Assembly: GCF_003369915.1 (NCBI RefSeq)
Contig: NC_046674.1
Span: forward strand, 25,981,657 to 26,045,656
From: Drosophila miranda
Taxonomy: Eukaryota; Arthropoda; Insecta; Diptera; Drosophilidae
Direction of reading: 5' to 3'
Length of the DNA stretch: 64,000 nt
The notes beneath the pieces were generated by a model. The model made no database searches, was not told the origin of the DNA, and was given only the letters and a program-made list of their open reading frames with translations. Numbering within the stretch: position 1 is the first letter of the stretch; each line of letters begins with the position of its first letter. Below are positions 22,297 to 32,381 of this stretch, piece after piece. Made by a program: the position numbers and the translations under genes.

Positions 22297-23603
22297 TTAA
22301 TTCTTATGAAATGTTGTGGGGGTTAGGTCCTCCATGCGCAAGTCCAACATGATGCGAAACCAATCGGGAATGAAGGTGAACAGGTTCCTGCCAAGATACG
22401 ATGTGTACGAGATCTCCCCCTGGCTAGCATCAAACTTCATCAGATACACGGTCTTGGGGCAGTCGACTACCGACATAAAGCTGCGAATCTGGTCCACCAG
22501 CCGCACCAGGAAATTGACACAGACCTGCGGTGACCAGGCTTTTTCCTGCGCAAACAAATTAAAGTGTTATTTCAATCGGAGTATATTGTATATATGTACT
22601 AACGCAGTCCTTCAAAAGTTGGTGCACAGATAGCGTGTTAATGGTGTGCGCGATGATGTGGCGGTTAACATTAGCAACGTAAATGTTTTCGATGCCCACC
22701 AGAAAGCACTTGGACCACCACTTGAGGGCGTCGCAACGGTTGTGCGTAGCCCATTCATCCACGCTCATACTGTCTGGGCAAAACTGCAGCTCCGTAAAGA
22801 CATCATTTGAACTAGCAGGCGAATAAGAGCAAATTTATACCGATTTTAAATGTACATTCAAGGCCCCGTACTTACTTCCTGTCACTTCCTGTCCTAAAAC
22901 CTTCGGCCAGAACTGGTGAATCGAAAATAAAACGTGTGCCATTTATGCTGAAGGAAAACACTCCGTGGTATTGTCCAGTCGGTTCCATTGGGTCGCATGG
23001 TGTCGGCATTGCATTTGCATTCTCTGACAAAAAAAAATACTAAATGGTAATGTTGGATGTTTAATCCAATGCCCTACCGGATAGGAAGTGCCTACGAAGC
23101 TTTGCGAGCCAATCAGCATTCAGTTCCTTCATGGGAGAAGTTTTTAGACCCTCAAGAAACACGGGGCTGATGTAAATCGTGTTTCGATACTTGGTCACGG
23201 CGAGGCTCCAGTTCTCCTTCATTTCGTAGGGAGTCCTCAAGATTAGTTCAAGAACTTCGGTGGTGCACACAATGTCGTAACTGACTTCCACATTCAGTTT
23301 GGCGCTTAGATGGGATGTCCCAGTGCTCTCAATGTACAATAGTATGTTTTCCAAGCCTGGCTGCGATAAGAGTAAACTTCGCGGAGGACTCGGCTGAGAG
23401 TCCCCCAGGTGCACTTGGAATTTGTTCATTTCTGGAACGACTACGTAGCGCAATCGATTTGCATTGTTCTCAAATATTCCATATGGCGATAAGCTGAAGC
23501 CCCCATGAGCCACTGGCTTAGAAAATTCTGGAAAGTCACATCGGTCCGCATTGGTAATAACGTGAGGTTTTATATTTAATAATATTTCATCAGAAATCAT
23601 CAT
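22297..23603 (-). CDS. cuff: Cutoff-like DXO-family protein, copy 4 (intact)
   Basis: Exons 23603-23078, 23023-22876, 22811-22604 and 22545-22297 give 376 codons with all splice sites kept. It differs from copy 1 by a handful of replacements: Pro at 57, Leu at 161, Glu for Asp and Ile for Met in the LENILLYIEST segment, and Thr for Ala in CTTEV. The degenerate catalytic positions are the same as in copy 1, so the loss predates the array. Together with copy 1 this is the other copy able to encode a full protein. Confidence 0.8.
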
Positions 23604-24088
23604 GGATTCATCTGAAAACGAAAGATTTAATTTTCCGAAAATTTGTTGTACCGTTGCTTAACAAAAAAAGTGGCAGCGTTAAATACTATGCGCATACGTT
23701 CAAACATATTGTTTCTTCCAATATACAACTTTCGTTAATCGTTCAAGGTTGCAATGTGTTGTGTAAACAGGCTTTTAACTTTTACAAATCACACTGGTTC
23801 AGCAATTATTTTCGACGCTCTACTGTGCTTCCCACTTACACTCACAACAATTTGACGCACCGCCGGTTTTGGGGATGCCAAACGTAAGCAAACCGGAAGG
23901 TTGCCAGACTGCCGCACACAGATGTTCGCATTGAACTGATGGCAACCATTGCAAGATGCGCTGCACGTGTTTCAAATTCGCGTGTGTTGCCCGGGTCATT
24001 CCCCGGTCTGAAATCGAATTCGAAAGCAGTTAAAAGTAGCTCGAAAGAAATAACTGTATCCGAATACAGTTGACCGGCTACCAAGGCA

Positions 24089-24364
24089 ATGGAGGTAAAT
24101 GACAGCAAGCTACGATTTTGTGCACAGCGACTTCTGCAGTTGACTACCAACGAGCCCCAAGACAATTTGTTTGTTCAAACAAAGAAGGTAAGTGTATGAT
24201 CATATTATAATAAAAAACACACTTTACTTTACAAACCTTTGCTCCACTTTAGAAATATGTGCCTCAAGACGTGGAACGTCTGTTCTGCAGTCTCAGCGAG
24301 CAACTTGCGTGACCGGCCTACACCGTTCCCTTGGCAGTGAGCTTTGAGGAGCAGTTGTTGCTGT
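24089..24364 (+). pseudogene. Mdn1: Midasin exons 1-2, copy 4, cut by LTR
   Basis: Exon 1 is 24089-24187 and exon 2 begins at 24253. The shared TGA is present. The exon stops at 24364 where the retroelement LTR starts. Its last codons (TTTGAGGAGCAGTTGTTGCTG) keep two codons that the other copies lack. Confidence 0.85.
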
Positions 24365-25942
24365 TCACCCTGTCCCTTGGAAATTATAAGTCTACTCCAT
24401 GTTCATTGCTAATAAAATTCAATATATTTCGTTGTACTTCATCATAGACATGTTGCTTCAATCAAAAACTAGCAAACCAAGTTTCACTTCCAAAAATAAC
24501 ACAAGTATTAAACTACAATCAGCAGGCAACTCAAAAAAAAATTTTAGTGGAATGAAAAAAAAATAGGAGGCTTAATCCCTAAGGAGAAACAAAATTTTAT
24601 AGATATAGGTATATATAAACGGTGGAGTATAAATAAAAAAGATAGGAATATAATATAGGATATTCGAAATAAGTAAATTAGGTATGTATAAAGGAAAAAA
24701 AAATAAAAATCAAAAAAAAATTTTCAAAAGCAGCGGGGGTCATACCAGCGATCAGCAATGGTGAGCCAAAACGAAATTTAATTAAACATTATAAATTTAT
24801 TTTTTTTTTTTTCTGGGTTGAGGAGATGTTTTTTTCTATGTTGGTTAGTGTATAGCTTGGCTACGTTTCCATGCATTAAAAGAATGCAGGGAATGCGAGC
24901 AAGGCAAGCTTAGCAGAATGGCACCGAAGAGACCGAAAAGCTTCGAGCGTGTGGAACGCAAGCGTTGCGCTCTCTTATCAGCAGCAGCTGGCCGCTGCGC
25001 ATGCGATTTAGATTTTGACGAAGACAGGCGAAGACAGGATCTTTATGCCCTCTATGCGCGTACGTTAGATATGGCGCAAGGGTGATGGCCGGTGGAGGTT
25101 ATGTCGCCGGGCAGGTGGATGCTTCAACGACTCCAAAAGGGAAAAAAATCTCGGCCCCACACCAAGGTCGACTCCGAAGAGTACTCCCGTCAAGGGTGGG
25201 AGTTTGGTGTGGGTGGGGCAGAACTTTGGGGAGAGCCGGGTGGCTACCGCTCGGGCCAGGGCCCTATGGGCGAAACAGAACCAAAACCACGAGGGCTAAG
25301 AAAAAAATCTAAATTTTCCCTACAGGGCACTTTAACATACCAGTTTTTCGGACTTTTCCACGGAGACACGAGCGTTGGGTTCGCCTGGCAGAGCTGCGGG
25401 ACGCACGGGTTTGCAACAAGAACAACACTTGCTGGCGAGGCGAGGCAAATATGCACTTTTCGCCAGGGTAGTTTCTTGCCAGTTTTCTCGGCGCACGATT
25501 ATTAATTTTCGACCGATTTTTGCGGCGCGCCCACCGTGTGGGATTTTCCCCGTTCCGTTTTATTTCTTTTCGGTTTGTCTTTGTGGCACTTATTTGGGTT
25601 ACTTTTCTTTTCTTTTGGGCTTACACGTGGTCGATTTAGTTATATATTTGCTACCGACGCGGAGATAGCCGCCGGCTGCACAGATTCAAATTTTCGAAAG
25701 AGAACGTTCTGGTGCTTTTGCACTGCTTAAATAAGAGCTTACCGATCTTAAAGCTCGGCTTCGAAAGCTCCGTTGCGATGCGCTGCACAGCACTTACGGC
25801 CGCTCAGCTCAGCTGTTCCCTACCTCGAGCTTGCTTGCACCCACCCCAACTATACTATGCCCTGCAGCGATAATTGGCCCAAGGTTATTGCATGCGATAT
25901 CCGAGCACCATAGCGATAACCTATTTTGAATCGGTATTGTCC
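24365..25942 (-). repeat. 3' LTR of the Ty3/gypsy element
   Basis: This sequence, from TCACCCTGTCCCTTGG to CGGTATTGTCC, is repeated at 32382-33960. On the element's own strand this is the downstream LTR. It is long for a Drosophila gypsy-type element. No clear TG...CA termini are seen at the repeat limits. Confidence 0.9.
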
Positions 25943-26001
25943 AACCGCAACCGTTACACCACCCGATAATATGCCACCGTTAGACGGAATATTAGCGGGA
26001 A

Positions 26002-29000
26002 TCAGGATCGAATGTCTTTCGCATGAAAGGTTCCTATTTCTCGGCCATGCAGATTTTCCAGGAGGTAGAAACAATTACCCAGTTTTATCCGCACGCGACA
26101 TTTCAGAAATTTAGGAGCCAATTTGGCATTAAAATTTTGCGTGAATTTGCTCAAGGAAAAATTTCGGTGAAATACTTCCTGACCTTCTCGGAACGACACA
26201 GGCTTGGCTCGTAAATTGTATTGAGCAACGTTGCGCTCATACGCTTTCTTAATATTGCCCTGTATATCTTTTCGAATTAGAGCTAAATTGTCTGACCTAG
26301 CTACCGGGACAACGGGTTCTTCCAGCAAGTCTAAATCCTTCAGAAGCTTATAATCCGTCCCATGAGTGAGCATATCTAAGCCAAACAGGGCTCGATATGG
26401 TGAACAACCTAAGGACTGATGTAGTGACGATCGCAGCGAACAAGATATACTTGAGAGATGCTGATCCCAGTATGTCTGATCCTGCTGAAGATATGCTCGC
26501 ACGGCAGCTAACAATGAACGATTTACTCGTTCCGCCGCATTACTTTGGGGAGAGTATAGTGCCGTGTACATATGTTTAATTCCCAGCTGTGTCAAGAATG
26601 CGTTGAATTCTGTAGCTTTGAATTGTTTTCCATTGTCGCTAACAATAGTTTCAGGCACCCCATATGCATGAAAGATATGCTTTAGCAGAAATTCTTGGAT
26701 TACTACGGAAGTAAATTTCTTCAGGGGGTGTAGCCAATGGTATTTACTGAAGTGATCTAAGACAATTAGCAAACCAACATGTCCATTTTTGCTGCGTGGA
26801 TAAGGTCCAAGCAGATCTATGTATAATCGTTGAAATGGTCGACAAGTTGGTATGTGGTTTCCCATGGGTGGCCGCAGAGGAGCTTTGCATGCTTTGCACA
26901 CCTCACAACTACGAATATACTCTCGAACATCTTTAGCTAAGCCGGGCCAAAACAGACTTCTTCGAACTTTTTCTATGGTCTTTTGCATGCCGGCATGCGC
27001 TGAAGTAGGATTGTCATGAGCTTGTTTAAGAACGTCGGTCTTCAATCGCTCGGGAACCCATAACTTCCAAGTTCGACTGTCTTGCTCCGCCTTTCCAACT
27101 GCGTGTTCGGTTCGAATGTACAGAAATTGGTCGATAATCTTCAGATCGGGCAGTTGAGAGGAATTTTTCTGATACTGTTCTTTTAACTGTTGGTAGCTCT
27201 CATCCTGAAAGGCATCGGATTCGAGATCTATCACAGGACTCATCACTACTGCGGATACTTCAGGTTCATGTAATCGGGAAAGAGCATCGGGGACAATGTG
27301 ATCTTTTCCTTTTCGGTGCGATATCGAGAACTTAAATTGCTGCAATCTAAAAATCCATCGAGCTAACCTCCCCGACACGTTTTGCTGGCGCATTAGCCAC
27401 AACAAACTGGACTGATCAGTAACCACTTCGAATTCCTGCAGTTCCAGATAGCAACGGAATTTTTCGATGGCCAGAATTACGGCCAAGCACTCGCGCTCCG
27501 TAACGCTATAGTTACGTTGCGCACGACTTAGTTTTTTCGACATAAACGCTATTGGCTTTTCCTGCAGATCCACCAATTGCACGAGCACGGCTCCTATACC
27601 AAAATCACTAGCATCACAGTGGAGGAAAAATTTCTGTTCGAAGTCTGGGTTTTCGAGCACTGGAGCAGAAGTCAACACGGTTTTTAAAGAGTCCATTGCG
27701 ACTTGTGCTTCCGGGGTCCAAATAAATTTCTTTTTGTTGGAAAGAAGCTCGGTGATAGGACAGGATAGCTCAGAGAAATTCTGGATGAATCTCCGGTACC
27801 AGCCACAGACCCCAAGAAAACCGCGAACCTGTTTTAGATTCCTTGGCGGTGGCCAGTTCACTATACAAGCTACTTTGGAGGGATCAGTGCAAATACCTCC
27901 ATTACTGATGACGTATCCAAGATAATTTACGCTGGTGACACAGAACTGACTCTTCTTAATATTCAGAGTCAGGTTGGCTTTTCTGAACTGTTCAGCAAGT
28001 CGTACCAGCACGGCTAGATGGGAAGAGAAATCTGCTGATACGATGCAGAGATCGTCCAAGTATCCAAAGACGCAGTAACGCAAATCCGGGGGAATGATCT
28101 CATCCATCAAACGACACATAGTGGATGGAGCGTTACACAGGCCAAAAGGCATAACCTTAAACTGATATAAAGGCCTTCCCGGGACCGTAAAAGCCGTTAG
28201 TGACTTGGAATCCTCAGAGAGTTCGATCTGCCAATATGCATCTTTTAGGTCCAGCTTGGTTATGATATTTGCCTTGGGCAACCGGGCAAAAATACCATCG
28301 ATACTTGGTAATGGGTAGGCATCCTTACGGGTGACTTCATTCAGTCTTCGAGCATCGAGACACAGACGGACTTTGTTGGGCTTGAGAACCAGTCGCATTG
28401 GCGAACTCCAAGCACTGGATGACGGTTCGATAACGCCTAGTTGGAGCATGCGATCTACCTCAGCATAAAGCAACTTTTCCACCGCTGGGCTAACCGGGTA
28501 AAAGCGTTGTTTTACGGGGGCGGCCTGACCTACATCGATATGATGCTTAAGCAAGGCCGTACGCCCTAGTCCCTCCGTCGCGTTGGGAAATAACTGTTTA
28601 ACTACCTCGAGTTGTTGGTTTTGCTGCCTAGTTAAAGGATACCGTAAGGGATCTGGTTCGGCTGCCTCATCGTCTTTCGAACTTATCTCGACAGCTGCAA
28701 TGATGTCTGGGGCCAGCGAAAAGGATCTCCAAAAATCGTGACCTAGGATTAGATTTTGTGTCAGGGATGGAATTATATATAACTTCATGGGTTTCTCGAT
28801 AGTTCGATAACGCATGATGACATTTAATACCCCCAGTATCTGTTGACTTTGGCCATCTGCAGTTTTTGCAGTGGCTTTTATTAGTTTATATTCAGAAAAG
28901 GATGAAAAATCAGTCTGAGCTACTTCAGCACCTATACAGCTGATACTTGCGCCGGTGTCTAACAGCCCCTGTTCTGTTCGACCCAGAAAGGATACTTCGG

Positions 29001-29277
29001 CATAACTGCGCATATCCTTGGGACTATTAATAATAGCGGAAACTAACAGTCTACGGTTATTTTTGACATTATCATAATATTTTCTTAAACGCTGGATTCG
29101 TTTTGGGGCTTCATGTGGTTTTTCATTAAAAATTCTGTTTCGAACCTCTAAATATTTATGAATCCGTTCGGGATAGGGTAAAAACCGACAACCTCTTTTT
29201 ACGATCGTATTCGTTTCCTTTCTTTTCTCACAACAAGAAGCCAAACTCTTCTTGTCTCGCTCTAAGTCAACGGGCAA
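26002..29277 (-). CDS. pol: pol of the Ty3/gypsy element (1091 aa)
   Basis: Domains in order: aspartic protease (GLLDTGASISCIG, about residues 104-116), reverse transcriptase with PFGLCNAPSTMCRLMDEI and the YLDD active site in VFGYLDDLCIVS, RNase H (LHCDASDFGIGAVLV), then integrase with an HHCC zinc finger ending CEVCKAC and the D,D-35-E core (YIDLLGPYPRSKNGHVGLLI, VSDNGKQFKATEFNAF, NAAERVNRSLLAAV). This order (PR-RT-RH-IN) defines the Ty3/gypsy superfamily. It begins next to the gag stop in a different frame; many relatives make Gag-Pol by programmed frameshifting. The frame is open throughout. Confidence 0.93.
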   Translation of the reverse strand: MPVDLERDKKSLASCCEKRKETNTIVKRGCRFLPYPERIHKYLEVRNRIFNEKPHEAPKRIQRLRKYYDNVKNNRRLLVSAIINSPKDMRSYAEVSFLGRTEQGLLDTGASISCIGAEVAQTDFSSFSEYKLIKATAKTADGQSQQILGVLNVIMRYRTIEKPMKLYIIPSLTQNLILGHDFWRSFSLAPDIIAAVEISSKDDEAAEPDPLRYPLTRQQNQQLEVVKQLFPNATEGLGRTALLKHHIDVGQAAPVKQRFYPVSPAVEKLLYAEVDRMLQLGVIEPSSSAWSSPMRLVLKPNKVRLCLDARRLNEVTRKDAYPLPSIDGIFARLPKANIITKLDLKDAYWQIELSEDSKSLTAFTVPGRPLYQFKVMPFGLCNAPSTMCRLMDEIIPPDLRYCVFGYLDDLCIVSADFSSHLAVLVRLAEQFRKANLTLNIKKSQFCVTSVNYLGYVISNGGICTDPSKVACIVNWPPPRNLKQVRGFLGVCGWYRRFIQNFSELSCPITELLSNKKKFIWTPEAQVAMDSLKTVLTSAPVLENPDFEQKFFLHCDASDFGIGAVLVQLVDLQEKPIAFMSKKLSRAQRNYSVTERECLAVILAIEKFRCYLELQEFEVVTDQSSLLWLMRQQNVSGRLARWIFRLQQFKFSISHRKGKDHIVPDALSRLHEPEVSAVVMSPVIDLESDAFQDESYQQLKEQYQKNSSQLPDLKIIDQFLYIRTEHAVGKAEQDSRTWKLWVPERLKTDVLKQAHDNPTSAHAGMQKTIEKVRRSLFWPGLAKDVREYIRSCEVCKACKAPLRPPMGNHIPTCRPFQRLYIDLLGPYPRSKNGHVGLLIVLDHFSKYHWLHPLKKFTSVVIQEFLLKHIFHAYGVPETIVSDNGKQFKATEFNAFLTQLGIKHMYTALYSPQSNAAERVNRSLLAAVRAYLQQDQTYWDQHLSSISCSLRSSLHQSLGCSPYRALFGLDMLTHGTDYKLLKDLDLLEEPVVPVARSDNLALIRKDIQGNIKKAYERNVAQYNLRAKPVSFREGQEVFHRNFSLSKFTQNFNAKLAPKFLKCRVRIKLGNCFYLLENLHGREIGTFHAKDIRS

Positions 29278-29279
29278 GA

Positions 29280-30929
29280 TTAATGGTGGTTTTTTGGGGG
29301 CATCCGGCTGTTGTTGGATGCACCCTTCTGACGGTTTTCCGAAGCTCTACGAATGCATGTTTGGCACTGCGCCTTATAGACATTCGGAGCTCCACAGCCG
29401 TAACAAAATATCCGCCTATCTGCCATACAATTTTCCCACACATGTCCAAGCTCCTCACAATTCCAACAAGAACGCTTAGCCGTCGAACTTTGAATGGCCT
29501 CTACGCTGATATCCTCATACTCTTCTTGATCGCTTTCAGGGTGCGATTCCTCCAGACTATGTATCGAACGACGGCCGACCGGTGGCCGAGACTTGTCAGA
29601 TTTCTGTAACTCCTGCACTAGATTTTCATGCATCTGTACTAATCTTCTCAATTGACCAACTGAGCTAATGGACTGATATAAAATTTTGTGACGGGTTTCG
29701 GGAAGCAAATTTGCTTTTAATATTTCTATTAATTCCTCTTCCGCCATTTTAATGCCAAATTTATCTATAAGACCAGCCACGGCGTCGTGAAAAGCGACGA
29801 AGGGTTCTCCGACGTGTTTCTTTCGAGCTCGAATCAATTCCTTGCTCATAAACTCCGAACGATAGTCTTTATATTGTTGTCTAAGCGCTGCACAAAATTC
29901 TGTCCAAACGATGCGATCTACCTGCTTGTGGTATCTCCAATACCAATCGCGCGCTTTGCCAACCAGCAAGATGTGCAAATGTTTGCAAAGGCCGAGAAAA
30001 TCGCTATCCAAGGTTTCATCGGTTAATGTTTTGACTCGGTAAATGAATTCTTCTACCCCTAAACCTTCGGTAGAACCATCAAAAGGAACATTCCACTTTT
30101 GCATAATGTTGGCCGTCTTGGCCGTTCGCAGGCTAGTCATGCTGTTTATACATGAAACTGGTGTTGGGATATTTGGCCTCGCATACCCTTCCTGCGGACT
30201 CGCTGGCGGCTGAATCTGCAAAGTGGATATGGCTCTGGCCACAGTGCGCTCAATTATCTGTTGGAGGACATCCAAGTCCAACCCCTGGCTTAGAGGGGCT
30301 GTCCGTGCGTTGGGTGCTTCCCAAGGGCTAGAGTGAGTGGCGACATTAGCTGACGGAGCTTCAGTCTGGTTGGAGCTACGGCTAGCATCCAATCCCGACA
30401 AACACACTACTTCCGGTCCGGAAGATCGACCTGGCGGGAACTTCGGGACCTGCTTTTTGGCTGGTGCTCGAGTTCTTTTGGAACGAGTTGGCCTAGTGGT
30501 TCGTTCTACCGGGACTGAACCTACAGTTGGAATTTGGCTCAATTGGGTATTCTTGCCATTTCTCTCGGATATCTTTCCCGTCTCTGGCTGAAAACGTCCA
30601 TTTGCCGGGGTCTGTACGACCTCCAAAGCTTTGGCAAGACTTCGAGTAGTAATTCCCGAGGGACCGGGTAATTCTGTTGGTTCCGGCTGCGGCTTGTTTG
30701 GAGAACAATTGCCAACAACTAGTTTTGCTAGAGATAACGTACATACTCGGCTACAGTTCGGACAATCATCGTGATGAGGGAACCATTCTTCCAGACATGC
30801 TTTATGGAAAACGTGATTGCACGGAGTACAAAAACACGGCTGAGTAATGGACATTTCGGAGCAACAAATGCCGCAAAAGTTTTCCGAACTCAGCGGATTG
30901 TTTTGCTGAGGACTATGTCGCAGCGGCAT
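29280..30929 (-). CDS. gag: gag of the Ty3/gypsy element with an N-terminal RING-H2 finger (549 aa)
   Basis: The N-terminus carries a RING-H2 pattern at about residues 19-61: C-x2-C, then C-x-H-x2-H-x2-C, then C-x2-C (CGICC, CNHVFHKACLEEWF, CPNCS). A Pro/Ser/Arg-rich linker follows, then a gag-type helical region (IMQKWNVPFDGSTEGLGVEE, WYWRYHKQVDRIVWTEFCAA, QYKDYRSEFMSKELI) matching retrotransposon Gag capsid domains. A zinc knuckle CWNCEELGHVWENC lies near the C-terminus with a second Cys cluster after it. RING fingers are common in E3 ubiquitin ligases; finding one in Gag is unusual, and its role here is unknown. Confidence 0.9.
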   Translation of the reverse strand: MPLRHSPQQNNPLSSENFCGICCSEMSITQPCFCTPCNHVFHKACLEEWFPHHDDCPNCSRVCTLSLAKLVVGNCSPNKPQPEPTELPGPSGITTRSLAKALEVVQTPANGRFQPETGKISERNGKNTQLSQIPTVGSVPVERTTRPTRSKRTRAPAKKQVPKFPPGRSSGPEVVCLSGLDASRSSNQTEAPSANVATHSSPWEAPNARTAPLSQGLDLDVLQQIIERTVARAISTLQIQPPASPQEGYARPNIPTPVSCINSMTSLRTAKTANIMQKWNVPFDGSTEGLGVEEFIYRVKTLTDETLDSDFLGLCKHLHILLVGKARDWYWRYHKQVDRIVWTEFCAALRQQYKDYRSEFMSKELIRARKKHVGEPFVAFHDAVAGLIDKFGIKMAEEELIEILKANLLPETRHKILYQSISSVGQLRRLVQMHENLVQELQKSDKSRPPVGRRSIHSLEESHPESDQEEYEDISVEAIQSSTAKRSCWNCEELGHVWENCMADRRIFCYGCGAPNVYKAQCQTCIRRASENRQKGASNNSRMPPKNHH

Positions 30930-32381
30930 TTTTATTAAGATTTTTTTCTTTTTTATTTATTTTTTTTTTTTTTCTTTTGCTATATTCTACCGAATTTTTC
31001 CTAGGGTGACATTTAATGGGTGACATAATAAGATAGGGATAGGAGTTGCGAATCTTTGGAACAGCGACAAAAGAATTGATTTTGTTTGGGCTATGGTTTC
31101 TAATTTGCATTGTCCTAGTATCAGTGCACTGGTTTAAGTGTCCACATATGATTCGGCAAGCATACGCAAGCAGCATACGCGCTAGTTCCAGACAACCATA
31201 TGCAGCCACCGCTGCCGCTGGAATAATACCCGCCAATGGTAAGGGTATGAGTGAAGACCAAATCTGGGACCGCCATCTCTGTGCTTCCATCACCCGTACA
31301 GGGACAATCAGTACTGATATCCGGCCGAAACCAAATATGCAATATTCTGCAATTGTATGCAACCGTATGCTATGCGCAAAGAGTAACAATACCAAATCCG
31401 AATCAACCTCACAATTCAATCTATTGAAACTAATATCCGCTGAATTAACTGTAGCTTGGAGGACGCGACCTAAACCAATCTCGCTTGTTCGGTATGAATA
31501 CGCAAGCAGCATATATACACATTCCAGACAACAAGTTTGACTAGCCCGACAGGATGCGTCAACATGGGAACTACTTTCTCCATTCCGGATGATCACTTAA
31601 GCTTCCCTTCGTCGTAGACTCGACAACTTCCCCATAAAACTCAGAGGAACAACCAGTATTAGGATCCAAGCAGAATCCGCAATATTCTGAAATTGTATCG
31701 GAGCAATGACCAGATCGTTTAGAGAAAACTAAAGTCAGCATTAAGCATATGAATACAAACGAGCAATGGGTGGGACGAGCCAATAGCTGATTTTGTTGCT
31801 AAAGTTACCAATACTTTTTACTGTCACTATAACTTTGGCTAGGGACCCACGTTGGGCGCCAAAAAATTTATGTAACAACGTTACACCCTCGCGTCCAACT
31901 GGGTATAGACAGTAGCTAGCATTGAAAAAAAACCTGCCCCACGTTGGGCGCCAAAAATTTATGTAACATTTCCACGATATATTTCTATCCTTGAGTAGGG
32001 GATAGATTGGAGGGGATGTCGAGGTCACGGCCGGGGGGATTCTTTGGTTCCGTGCTCATTCGGTAACTTGGGGGGGGTTCGTTTGACCGCGTCTCGATTC
32101 CTACTACATAAACTTAAAATTTTTTAGAATCCCGTGACTATACCGGGAGCGAACTCCGAAAACAACACTATGCCTATTCCGAGCATAACGGACATTAAAT
32201 GGCACAATCATAGGGCGTACCCGAAAAGTACTAGTGGCTTTCGTCGGCGTGTTCCAAACTCTCGCGGGCGTGAGGTCTTGCGATGGAAGTCGACCCACAC
32301 GATTCTATACCCACCCTTCCATGATTTCCAGTGGTGCGAAGGTTCTGGAAATCCCTAAAATTCTTACCCTACCCCATTACG
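30930..32381 (-). other. Leader of the Ty3/gypsy element
   Basis: About 1.45 kb between the 5' LTR and gag, with no long coding frame recognised. Two direct copies of a 30-base motif beginning CCACGTTGGGCGCC, followed by AAAAATTTATGTAAC, lie at about 31847 and 31938. On the element strand these read TTGGCGCCCAACGTGG, which looks like a retroelement primer-binding site, yet they are 0.4-0.5 kb from the LTR edge. They could be remains of another element's LTR/primer-site junction inside the leader. Confidence 0.5.

Larger units (their letters stand above)
20733..24364. repeat. Tandem array unit 4, cut short by a retroelement
   Basis: Fourth copy. It includes the ERp60 fragment, a complete cuff-like gene and midasin exon 1, then stops inside midasin exon 2 where the LTR begins at 24365. 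At 24347-24364 it reads GAG GAG CAG TTG, while units 1-3 lack six bases there, so this copy looks closer to the ancestral midasin sequence. The continuation of midasin lies beyond the element at 33961. Confidence 0.93.
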
